Source: Streptomyces pilosus (GTDB taxonomy: Bacteria > Actinomycetota > Actinomycetes > Streptomycetales > Streptomycetaceae). From it: a stretch of 64,000 nt of DNA. Where the stretch lies: positions 1,116,001-1,180,000 of the forward strand of contig NZ_BMTU01000001.1 of NCBI RefSeq assembly GCF_014649835.1, written 5' to 3'. Positions 45,953 through 53,795 of the stretch are shown here, piece by piece. The first letter of the stretch is position 1. Each line of letters opens with the position of its first letter. Both the position numbers and the translations under genes were made by a program. The notes beneath the pieces are model-generated. The model had not been told where the DNA came from. It saw only the letters and a program-made list of their open reading frames with translations, and searched no databases.

Positions 45953-46417
45953 ATGCACGGTGCTGTCCCGTCCTCCCCCAGCGTCTCCCACCGCATGAGT
46001 CGCCAAAGCTCCCGCGACACGGCTCCTGAGGTGGCGGTCCGGAGGATTCTCCACGCCGCAGGTCTGCGGTACCGGGTGAACGTGCCCGTCCCCGGAATGT
46101 CCCGTCGCACGATCGACATCGTCTTTCCCAAGGCCAAGATCGCGGTTTTCATGGACGGTTGCTTCTGGCACGGGTGCCCGGAGCATGCGACGAGTCTCAA
46201 GGCCAACGCGGAGTGGTGGCGCCGCAAGCTGGACCGGAACACGGCCCGGGACCGGGAGACCACGGGACATCTCACGTCTGCGGGGTGGACCGTTCTGCGG
46301 TTCTGGGAGCACGTCCCGCCCGATGAGGTGGCAGCGGCGGTGCAGGCCACGGTGACGCTAAAAAAGCGGGGCAGGGAGAGCCCCGAGGAAAGCGCGGGAT
46401 CATCGAGCCGTCTGTGA
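45953..46417 (+). CDS. vsr: Very-short-patch-repair endonuclease Vsr
   Basis: A 154-residue DNA mismatch endonuclease that nicks at T:G mismatches made by deamination of 5-methylcytosine. RRTIDIVFPKAKIAVFMDGC with active-site Asp (D55) and the second acidic position D68 is followed by FWHGCPEH, the Vsr zinc/His motif. The N-terminal part has SSRDTAPEVAVRRILHAAG, which resembles TxPExxVRxxL. ATG 45953 and ATG 45995 are both possible; no strong ribosome site distinguishes them. It sits 25 nt before the methyltransferase pair, the usual pairing with C5-methylation. Confidence 0.92.
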   Translation: MHGAVPSSPSVSHRMSRQSSRDTAPEVAVRRILHAAGLRYRVNVPVPGMSRRTIDIVFPKAKIAVFMDGCFWHGCPEHATSLKANAEWWRRKLDRNTARDRETTGHLTSAGWTVLRFWEHVPPDEVAAAVQATVTLKKRGRESPEESAGSSSRL

Positions 46418-46442
46418 CGCAGACGGTAAGAGGGGGGGACCT

Positions 46443-47480
46443 ATGACCGACCAGTTGGCTTTCGCGGACGTCTGCGCGGGCGCGGGCGGTCTGGCATCAG
46501 GGCTGGAGAGCGCCGGCTTCTCACCGGTGCTGCTGCTCGACAACAAGAGTCTGGCGTGCGAAACGTTGCTGGCCAATCGGCCGCAGTGGAATGTCGTCTG
46601 CGAAGACCTGATCGACTTTCTTCCGGAGGAGCACCCGGAGGTTTTGGACGTCGACCTGCTCTCGGCGGGTCTTCCCCGGGTGAAGGCTTCGGCAGCGGTG
46701 GGACGCGGGACCAGCGAGCCGGAACTGCGGCTGCTCAAGGCCGCGGTCTACCTCGTCCACGCTGTCCAGCCACGTGCCCTGCTCCTGGAGAACCTGCCCG
46801 CCCTCGTGGACTCGCCCGTGTACGCGGACGTCCGGTCGTTCATCGAGGACGAGTTGACGCACCTCGGCTACGGCTCCCACTGGTTCGTGCTGAACGCGGC
46901 CGACTTCGGCGTCCCGCAGGAGCGGCTGCAGGGAGTTCTCGTGGCACTCAGGGAACCGTGGTTCCACGCCTTCGTTCCGCCGCCACCGACGGTGAGTGAA
47001 CATGTCTCGGCCGGTCGGGCGCTGCGCCGCTCGATGGGCGCCAGAGGTTGGTCCGAGGCCGATGCCTGGGCGGACCAGGCACGATCCGTGGCGCCGACCG
47101 TCGTCGGTGGCTCGGACAACCGAGGCGGGCCGGACCTGGGTCCGACCGGTACGAAGCGGGCCTGGGCGCGGATGGGGGTGAACGCCGGTGCGTTCGCCGA
47201 CGAAGTGCCGGGGCCGGACTACGTGTGGCCGCGTTCGAACGACGTCTCCGAGATGTTGAAGATCACGGTGGACCAGGCAGCCGTACTCCAGGCGTTCCCA
47301 CCGGAATGGCAGATCACAGGACAGAAGACGGCTCGTTACCGACAGATCGGACACGCGACTCCTCCGCCCGTGGGCAGAGCGCTCGGCAGGGCCATCTCGA
47401 CCGCGCTGCGGTCGCCCGTAGGAGCACAGGCAATGGGGGGAACGGCACCCCCGATCGCCGGCTACACTTCAAGCCCATGA
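46443..47480 (+). CDS. Cytosine-C5 methyltransferase homologue lacking the catalytic cysteine
   Basis: A 345-residue protein with the fold of C5-cytosine methyltransferases. Motif I is ADVCAGAGGLASGLESAGF, and motif VI is LLLENLPALV in place of ENV. Motif VIII is FGVPQERLQGVL and motif X is QIGHATPPPVGRALG, with His in place of Asn. At motif IV, where active enzymes have GGPPCQ, it reads LLSAGLPRVKAS, so R79 replaces the catalytic Cys. SAM binding may persist but methyl transfer by the usual mechanism should not. GGGGGGG precedes the ATG. The ATGA overlap with the intact enzyme suggests a heteromeric pair. Confidence 0.88.
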   Translation: MTDQLAFADVCAGAGGLASGLESAGFSPVLLLDNKSLACETLLANRPQWNVVCEDLIDFLPEEHPEVLDVDLLSAGLPRVKASAAVGRGTSEPELRLLKAAVYLVHAVQPRALLLENLPALVDSPVYADVRSFIEDELTHLGYGSHWFVLNAADFGVPQERLQGVLVALREPWFHAFVPPPPTVSEHVSAGRALRRSMGARGWSEADAWADQARSVAPTVVGGSDNRGGPDLGPTGTKRAWARMGVNAGAFADEVPGPDYVWPRSNDVSEMLKITVDQAAVLQAFPPEWQITGQKTARYRQIGHATPPPVGRALGRAISTALRSPVGAQAMGGTAPPIAGYTSSP

Positions 47481-49009
47481 GTCACATCGAGAACGCACCG
47501 CCCCCACCTGCGGGTTTCCGCATCTTGGACCTCTTCGCGGGGCCGGGCGGGCTGGATGTGGCAGCTGATGTCCTGGGGTATCAGGTCACCGGCATCGAGT
47601 GGGACGACGACGCATGCGCCACCCGCGAGGCCGCCGGGATGGACACCTTCCACGGCGACGTGAGGAAGTACAGCGCATCGCACTTTCCCCACGCGCAAGT
47701 GCTGACGGGGGGACCTCCCTGTCAGACCTTCACCGTGGCGGGTCGCGGTGCAGGTCGCAGAGCACTGGACGACGTCCTCGGGTACATCGAGCGCCTGCAT
47801 GCCGTCGTGAGCGGGGCCGAGGCGAAGTGGGAGGACGTCTCCCGCACCTGGCGGGAGATCACCGAGGAGCTCGGGGAAAAGGCGGCCGAGGCCGAGCGGA
47901 TCAAGGCCGAGAAGCGCGAGGTCGACGCTCTCCGTGCGGTGGAACGCAAGGCCATCAGGAAGAGCCTCCAGGAGGATGGCAGTTCGCAGGAGAGGATTGA
48001 TCGCGTCCTGAAGGCACTCAGGGCCTCGAGGGATCTCGCTCCCGAGGACGCGGACCTCAACGACCTGGTCGCGCAGTACAGCTCCCTGGGAACCGCGCTG
48101 AAGAGCATGAAGGCCGACCTCGAAAAGCTGGGCGACGAGCGGACGGGGCTGGTCCTCCAACCGCTGTGGTGGGTGATCGAGCGGTGCCGACGCCCAGGGC
48201 TGGAGCCTTTCGAGGCCGTGATCCTGGAGCAGGTCCCGGCTGTCATGCCGGTGTGGGAGAAGTACACCGAAGTGCTCGCCACTCTCGGCTACCGCACGAG
48301 GACGCAGCTGATGTTCACCGAGGCGTTCGGGGTACCGCAGACCCGCAAGCGCGCGGTGCTCATGGCCCGGCTCGGTGGGACCGAGATCCCCGAGGTGGCC
48401 GAGACTCATGAGCGCTACCGTCCTCGCCCAATTCTCACCCGGACGTCGAAGGAGACGGGCGCCCTCTTCTGGGACCCGGAGGAGACGGCCGTCGACAGGA
48501 CGCCGAAGAAGTCATGGGTGTCCATGGAGACGGCTCTCAAGAAGGCACGGAGCATCGCGCCCGATCTGCCGGACCGCCCCGCTTTCACCGTCGTCTCGAA
48601 CTACGGGACCGGCGGCGACCCCGGCGCGCGCGGCGAACGCGACCATGACGCACCGTCCGCGACGATCACCGGGAAAGTGTCTCGGAACCGGCTGGTTCAC
48701 AAGGACACGAAAGAGGACCTCCCGGAAGAGTGCGCCCGGTTCACCTTCGCGGAGGCCGGAGTGCTCCAGACTTTCCCCGTCGCATACCCCTGGAGCGGCA
48801 AGGACCAGCCTCAGCAGATCGGCAACGCCGTGCCGCCCCTGCTCGCCCTGCACGTGCTGCGGCACGTCCTCGAGCCCGAACTGTCGGACGAGCAGGCGCG
48901 CGCCAGGCTGGAGCAGGCCGTCGCGGATCTGGAGGCCTGGCGGCCCGGCGAGCCGGCGAAGGTGCGCGAGCACGGTGAGTGGGAGGGGCACCCGCTCACC
49001 GGCAAGTGA
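47477..49009 (+). CDS. DNA cytosine-C5 methyltransferase (drmMII-like)
   Basis: An intact C5-methyltransferase of 510 residues. Motif I is ILDLFAGPGGLDVAADVLG, motif IV is TGGPPCQTF with catalytic C82, motif VI is VILEQVPAV near 252, motif VIII is FGVPQTRKRAVLM and motif X is QQIGNAVPPLLA. Between motifs IV and VI there is an insertion of about 120 charged residues with coiled-coil character (WREITEELGEKAAEAERIKA). The C-terminus also ends in a charged helix. It would mark host DNA for the DISARM-like genes. Recognition sequence is unknown; it is coupled to the inactive homologue by ATGA. Confidence 0.9.
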   Translation: MSHIENAPPPPAGFRILDLFAGPGGLDVAADVLGYQVTGIEWDDDACATREAAGMDTFHGDVRKYSASHFPHAQVLTGGPPCQTFTVAGRGAGRRALDDVLGYIERLHAVVSGAEAKWEDVSRTWREITEELGEKAAEAERIKAEKREVDALRAVERKAIRKSLQEDGSSQERIDRVLKALRASRDLAPEDADLNDLVAQYSSLGTALKSMKADLEKLGDERTGLVLQPLWWVIERCRRPGLEPFEAVILEQVPAVMPVWEKYTEVLATLGYRTRTQLMFTEAFGVPQTRKRAVLMARLGGTEIPEVAETHERYRPRPILTRTSKETGALFWDPEETAVDRTPKKSWVSMETALKKARSIAPDLPDRPAFTVVSNYGTGGDPGARGERDHDAPSATITGKVSRNRLVHKDTKEDLPEECARFTFAEAGVLQTFPVAYPWSGKDQPQQIGNAVPPLLALHVLRHVLEPELSDEQARARLEQAVADLEAWRPGEPAKVREHGEWEGHPLTGK

Positions 49010-49024
49010 CCCCTTCTCTCCGCC

Positions 49025-49894
49025 CTACGGTGTCCGTCCCCTGACCGGTGCCGTCTCGAAGAGGTCGGCGAAGTACTCGGTGAGCTTCGCCACCGAATCC
49101 TCCCGGACGGGTTCCTCATCGGGCCCGGTGGGCAGAACGTGCCGGGGCACGGGCGGCGCGGACTCGGCATCCGTGATCCACTGGCGCAGCGCCCAGGGGT
49201 CGCGTGGCTCGTCCTCGGCGAACGCGTCGTAGATCACGGTGGCGCCGGCGGTGTTGATCGCCGTGATCAGCCCGTTGATCTCCCGCCCGGTGGTGGCGGT
49301 GCCTCGTTCCAGGATCCGCACCAGGGCCTGAGCGGTGGGCCTGTGGTCCACCAGGCTCACGCGCAGGGAGTTGTGAATGAGGTCCTGGTTGGAGCAGGCC
49401 CTCACCACCGGCGTGTAGTCGGCGCCGTTGCGGAACATCTCCGCCGCCCACCACAACCGGGAGAAGCACTGGCGGTCCGGAGCACCCATGAACCGGACCG
49501 GGTTGATGCGCGGAACCTTCCCCTCCGAAGCCGTCGGGAGGTGTCTCCAGGCCACATAGTCCGGCGCGACGGCCAGCGCGATGTGGTTCCAGATCCTCTT
49601 GTCCGCGGCTTCCCGCCGGGTGAGACGGAGCGTCGCGTGCAATCGGGGCGCCAACCAGCCGTCGGCATCCGTCCGGTTCTCCTTGAACTGGAACATCGCG
49701 TCGTCCACCAGGTCCCTCAGCGGCTCCACCGCCCACCTGGCGTCGTCCTCCGGCAAGGGCTCGACGACCTTGGCCAGGTCGACACCGCCGTGTCCCTGCA
49801 CCCCCCTGAGGAGGTCCTCGGTGAGGAAGGGGTCGGCGGCGGCTCCGGACAACAGACCGAGCCGCTCGGGAACGTGATGGGGCCTCTCGATCAC
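49025..49894 (-). CDS. DUF6339-like protein, third gene of leftward defence operon
   Basis: A 289-residue soluble protein. RRAEADKRIW-type and ALAVAPDYVAWRHLP segments with DRQCFSRLWWAAEMFRNGAD and ACSNQDLIHNSLRVSLVDHR agree with DUF6339 as I remember it; no catalytic residues are known for that family. The GTG at 49894 overlaps the preceding stop as GTGA. It is convergent with the methyltransferase gene, leaving 15 nt between the stops. Function is unknown; its place in the operon implies that it works with the GHKL ATPase. Confidence 0.72.
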   Translation of the reverse strand: MIERPHHVPERLGLLSGAAADPFLTEDLLRGVQGHGGVDLAKVVEPLPEDDARWAVEPLRDLVDDAMFQFKENRTDADGWLAPRLHATLRLTRREAADKRIWNHIALAVAPDYVAWRHLPTASEGKVPRINPVRFMGAPDRQCFSRLWWAAEMFRNGADYTPVVRACSNQDLIHNSLRVSLVDHRPTAQALVRILERGTATTGREINGLITAINTAGATVIYDAFAEDEPRDPWALRQWITDAESAPPVPRHVLPTGPDEEPVREDSVAKLTEYFADLFETAPVRGRTP

Positions 49895-50886
49895 TCGCTG
49901 TCCTCTCGGTTCATCTGCTGCAAGGCGCGCAGGGCGTTGGCGACCGCCTTGCTCGCACCCGCGCGACGTACGGCGGCATAGTGGATCCGGGTCTGCAACT
50001 CCACCCAGCCCGTGTCGTCGGTCCGCCGTCGATGGACCCGGCGCAGTGCCTCCTCGACGTGCAGCCCCGGGGCCACGTCGGGGAGCATCTCCCGCAGAAC
50101 CTCGCCCCTCCAGTCGGTGGGGAAGACCGGCGAGCCGTCCGGTTCGACCTCCAGATCGCCCACGGCACTGTGGAACACCGCAGTCCAGACATCCGTGGCC
50201 ATCTGGGAGAGCAGGAGTTCGTGAATCTTGTTCTCGATCCCCCCACCATTGCCGCCCAGGAGGTCCGAGAACCCCTCGACGTCCGTATTGATCATCACCA
50301 GTGGCAGTCGACCCGAGGTGTCGATCACCCAGGGCACGTCGGCGTAGGGACGCAGCCACTCCCTCGCGCTCTTGGAGAAGCCGGCCTGCTTCACGTCGAG
50401 CCGCAGGCCGCCCAGCGGCTCTTCGGACACCACGTCGACGGTCCAGTCCGCATCGGTCTCGGTGATCGACCGCCCTTCCACGCCGTCGACCGTGGCGACT
50501 GCGTAGGCGGCGAGACTCGCACGTCCCGCGTGGTCGTCCCGAAGCACCTCGATCTGACCCGACCACTCCTTGCTGTCCGGAGCGTCCTGCCGCAGCTCCA
50601 CGGTGGTTCGGAGATTGGTGTCCCCGTCGGTCAGCACCGCCAGGACTCGCAGACCGCTCCACGGGGCGTCCGCGTCGGTGGCGCCGGGGGGCAGGGTGGC
50701 GGAGAGGCCGATCCTGGCCGAGATCCAGTCCTCGTGCTGGGCCACACCCAGAGCCACGGTCCGCTGCGGAACGGAATAGGCGGAGGTGTCCAAGGGGTCG
50801 AAGGTGCCGTCGGGCAGCTTGAGCGTCGCCGACATCACCCGTAGGGCGATCGGACGGTTGAGTCGCTTGTACGGGTAGAACTTCAT
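49891..50886 (-). CDS. Unknown protein, second gene of leftward defence operon
   Basis: I do not recognise this 331-residue protein. The first half is beta-rich (YKRLNRPIALRVMSATLKLP, SARIGLSATLPPG, LRVLAVLTDGDTNLRTTVEL). The second half is helical with FSKSAREWLRPYADVPWVID, LGGNGGGIENKIHELLLSQM and ADVWTAVF-like segments, and ends in a basic helix (RRAGASKAVANALRALQQMN). There are no cysteines or Walker motifs. It overlaps the GHKL gene by ATGA and the next by GTGA, so the three products are made together. A structure prediction would be informative. Confidence 0.72.
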   Translation of the reverse strand: MKFYPYKRLNRPIALRVMSATLKLPDGTFDPLDTSAYSVPQRTVALGVAQHEDWISARIGLSATLPPGATDADAPWSGLRVLAVLTDGDTNLRTTVELRQDAPDSKEWSGQIEVLRDDHAGRASLAAYAVATVDGVEGRSITETDADWTVDVVSEEPLGGLRLDVKQAGFSKSAREWLRPYADVPWVIDTSGRLPLVMINTDVEGFSDLLGGNGGGIENKIHELLLSQMATDVWTAVFHSAVGDLEVEPDGSPVFPTDWRGEVLREMLPDVAPGLHVEEALRRVHRRRTDDTGWVELQTRIHYAAVRRAGASKAVANALRALQQMNREDSE

Positions 50887-53042
50887 GCCTCACTCCCCTG
50901 CGCGCCGGCACGGAGTTCCAGAACGAGCCGCGTGAATTCGCTGCGTACCGGATGGCTGGTGACGTCGGTGAAGCCCTTGAAGACGGCTCGGCGGGCGTGC
51001 GGTGCGAAGCGGAGCGCTCCGCCCTCGACTTCGCATCCGTCCACGGCGACCAACTCGGCCCAGTCGAGCTTCGGCCGGCTGCCGGATCGGACGTCCAGCA
51101 GGACCACCGGGCTCATCGCGGGCAGTTCGTCGGCGCGCGGCAGTTTCACCTCGGCGGTGATCCTCCACTCCCCGGCGGCCCCGATCTCGGCGGTCAGCCC
51201 GTCCAGCTCCGGCAGCGTCGGGCCGGAGGCTCGCTTGGGAGCGGAGGTCTTGCGTTGCACGGTGAGTTTCTTGCGCAGCTTGGCGTTCTCCTGCGACCCG
51301 GCGCTCTTCGGCCGGACCACCAACTCCTTCACCGCCGCGTTGACCTCGGTGGTCAACCTGGAGATCCGATAGTGCGCACTGTGCGACCACCGAAGGGTCA
51401 GCTCCTCGGTCTGGCCCCAGCGGTCGTGCTCGGGTGGTTCGGCGGCGCGCAGGAACTCCTCCGCCTCCACCGCGAAGGGTGCCGAGTCGCCTGCGGCCTG
51501 TCCGACCAGGAGAACCGCTTGGAAGGTGTTGACGCCCAGAGGCAACCCACTGACGCCGGCCTTCCTGACGGTCATGCGGTTGCCGCGCAACGAGTGCACC
51601 TGATTCGGCACACCGTCCCTGTCCTCCGCCTCCGTGACCAGCAACACCCCCTGGTGGATACCGAGCGTGCCCCGGCGTCCTCCGGTGAGGGGCAGCCGAA
51701 GCGGAACGTTGCGGAGCGCCACCTGGCCGGCCTGAGTGAGCCGGTCAACGGTCGTCCCCTCGTAGAAGGCTCGCAACGCCCGAGTACGTGAGGGCTGCGT
51801 GACGCCGGGGTCGACCTTTTCCTCCGGGATGACGACCTCGCCATTGCGCAGTGTCCGTACGGACGTCTCCAGCAAGGGGAGTCTGCTGCCCCCGCCGGTC
51901 ATGGCCGCCCAGAAGTCCCGGCCCAGCGCCTCGACGAGGCGACGGTGCATGACGGTGATGTCACGAGTCCCGTCGTCCTCGCTGCCACCGTTCTCGTCCT
52001 CGTCGATGACCGAGTCGGCCTTGTCCGACGCGAGACTCGCCACGTCGTGGGCGCCGACGATGAGGAAGGACGTTCCCGGCTCGTCGCTGTCGCGGGCGAG
52101 GTGGAGTCGTTCGACCGTCTCCGTGTCCGCCCACCACGAACGGACCACCTCCGCGCCGGGCGTCTCGGGGTCGGGGCGCCCCAACCAGGCGGGGCCCGCG
52201 CACTCGCGGCCCTCGACGGAGCGCCACGGGAGTTCGAGTCGTCCGATGACACGGCGTTCGGTGCGGCCCTCGTGGGGGACGGAGAGCGTGGAATTGATCA
52301 GGACCATGCCGAGTGCGCTGGTCGCCCAGAGGGTCGCTTTGCCGAGGCCGTACGAACCGCCGGCGCTGCTACCCGACTTGAGACTCTCCAACTGCCGGCG
52401 GACCACGGCCGCGAACTTGCCGTCATCGTAGTCGTCACCAGTGAGCCCCGAGGCGTTGTAGTCGTCGACGCGCAGAAGGATCAGGCGGCCCTTCTCGAAC
52501 ATGTCGCGCACTCCGGCGTCCACGACTCGTCCGACCTTCTGATCGGCGGCTGTCTCCGAGACTGCCAGGTAGTGGGGTTGGAGTTCGTCCCAGAGGATCG
52601 CGGCGCGGAACGCCTCCAGAGGCTCGCCGGTCAGTTCGTGGATCGTGTAGCGCACGCGGACCGGGCGCCCGTTCTCCACGAGGCGCTCGTCGAGACTGTT
52701 CTGGCAGGTCTCCCGCGCGAGCACCTGGACGTCCGCGTCGAAGGCGAACGCGGCGGCGTTCCCGCCGTCCCGCCCGCCGTCCCGGTAGCCGGGGCGGTGG
52801 TACCAGGTGACGGGCAGACCGGCCTGCGTGTCGGTGGTGCGGGTGTGAATGGTGCCCAGGTCCGTGCCCAGCGCCCTGGCGATCTCGCCCATGACGGTCG
52901 GACGCGGGACCGAACGCTTGGTGATCCACGCCGAGACAGCGGCTCGGGTCAGCCCCAGCTCTTCCGCCAGCTCCGCCTGCGTCATACCCGCGATCTTGAG
53001 CTGACGGGCCAACCAGGGCCCGAACTCCTCACCGGCCTCCAT
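50883..53042 (-). CDS. HTH-XRE domain fused to GHKL-type ATPase
   Basis: A 719-residue protein, first gene of the leftward operon. Residues 9-60 form an XRE helix-turn-helix (MTQAELAEELGLTRAAVSAW). A GHKL/HSP90-MutL-like ATP site follows: N box LARETCQNSLDER with E111, N115 and D118, a DYNASGLTG segment in the G1 position, and G2 SAGGSYGLGKATLW. The remaining 450 residues are not recognised. GGGAGG is 4-5 nt before the ATG at 53042. An inverted repeat inside its promoter suggests that the HTH autoregulates. The combination of DNA binding and a GHKL switch resembles a sensor for a defence module; that role is inferred. Confidence 0.82.
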   Translation of the reverse strand: MEAGEEFGPWLARQLKIAGMTQAELAEELGLTRAAVSAWITKRSVPRPTVMGEIARALGTDLGTIHTRTTDTQAGLPVTWYHRPGYRDGGRDGGNAAAFAFDADVQVLARETCQNSLDERLVENGRPVRVRYTIHELTGEPLEAFRAAILWDELQPHYLAVSETAADQKVGRVVDAGVRDMFEKGRLILLRVDDYNASGLTGDDYDDGKFAAVVRRQLESLKSGSSAGGSYGLGKATLWATSALGMVLINSTLSVPHEGRTERRVIGRLELPWRSVEGRECAGPAWLGRPDPETPGAEVVRSWWADTETVERLHLARDSDEPGTSFLIVGAHDVASLASDKADSVIDEDENGGSEDDGTRDITVMHRRLVEALGRDFWAAMTGGGSRLPLLETSVRTLRNGEVVIPEEKVDPGVTQPSRTRALRAFYEGTTVDRLTQAGQVALRNVPLRLPLTGGRRGTLGIHQGVLLVTEAEDRDGVPNQVHSLRGNRMTVRKAGVSGLPLGVNTFQAVLLVGQAAGDSAPFAVEAEEFLRAAEPPEHDRWGQTEELTLRWSHSAHYRISRLTTEVNAAVKELVVRPKSAGSQENAKLRKKLTVQRKTSAPKRASGPTLPELDGLTAEIGAAGEWRITAEVKLPRADELPAMSPVVLLDVRSGSRPKLDWAELVAVDGCEVEGGALRFAPHARRAVFKGFTDVTSHPVRSEFTRLVLELRAGAQGSEA

Positions 53043-53089
53043 CTGGCCTCCCGCTCTTCGCCGTTGTCGTTGTGCCCAGGGTTCCGGAC

Positions 53090-53119
53090 AGGCTAATTTG
53101 ACACGGCGACAAGCGTCAA
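53090..53119 (-). promoter_or_regulatory. Promoter and candidate operator of the HTH-GHKL operon
   Basis: On the minus strand TTGACG (53119-53114) and TAGCCT (53095-53090) are separated by 18 bp, a good housekeeping promoter. TTGAC (53098-53102) and GTCAA (53115-53119) form an inverted repeat across the spacer and -35, a likely site for the HTH domain. Confidence 0.6.
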
Positions 53120-53292
53120 CTGCCGCTTGACGGAGCACCGACCGCTCCGACCGTCAGTTCACCTGTCCACTTTGCCCATTAGGTCCGGAACACCGAGGAA
53201 TCCAACGAGTTGCACCCCGGGATGCAGTTCACGTTCGGGAACGTCCCGCAAAGCGGAATCCCCAACTCCCGCAAATTGGCCCGGGATTGGGA

Positions 53293-53321
53293 GTGACACG
53301 ATCGAGTGAATCCTCTAGGAT
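53293..53321 (+). promoter_or_regulatory. Putative promoter of the rightward DISARM-like operon
   Basis: GTGACA (53293-53298), a 17-bp spacer and TAGGAT (53316-53321) fit the HrdB consensus except for the first T of the -35. It lies 139 nt before the start at 53460. Confidence 0.55.
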
Positions 53322-53459
53322 CCTGACGGCGGCGCTGTCCGCCTCGCTCGGAACGACACCCCTGCGACAAGGGGTGAGGTGTATCCAATTCCACTCGCTC
53401 ACCCCCGAACGCGCTCATGGTACGGGGATCCTCACACGACCGGAGGAACCGAAACAGCT

Positions 53460-53690
53460 ATGGAAGACCCTCCCGGGGAGACGGAACCCCCGCACGACAC
53501 GCCCCCGTACTCCATGCGCGAAATGGATTCCATTTACTTGGCCCTCTTCATGGCCGGTTCGATCACGGAACGTAAACAGATCCTCACCTGGTACGGCTTA
53601 TCGATCGAGCACGCCCGCGAACTCTTCCGCGGCCTTCCCGGATCCCTCGATCCGACCGCCGCGGCCAACTTCGAGATCGACGACGACTGA
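53460..53690 (+). CDS. Small TTA-containing protein heading the DISARM-like operon
   Basis: I do not recognise this 76-residue acidic protein. After a Pro/Glu-rich start it has one helical region (MREMDSIYLALFMAGSITER, QILTWYGLSIEHARELF) that could be a small helix-turn-helix-like or adaptor fold. Codon 47 (53598-53600) is TTA, the codon read by the developmentally controlled bldA tRNA in Streptomyces, so synthesis may be limited to late growth. GGAGG lies 13 nt before the ATG, longer than ideal. It is 105 nt upstream of the 1582-residue gene. Confidence 0.68.
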   Translation: MEDPPGETEPPHDTPPYSMREMDSIYLALFMAGSITERKQILTWYGLSIEHARELFRGLPGSLDPTAAANFEIDDD

Positions 53691-53795
53691 CCCGCTGGCC
53701 GTGCGTCATCGCAGGTCTGGCGGATTGCAACGTCCTGGCCCGATCCGCTCGCCCGTCTCTCAGGCCATTGACCTCGCACGAGAATCGAGATAGCA

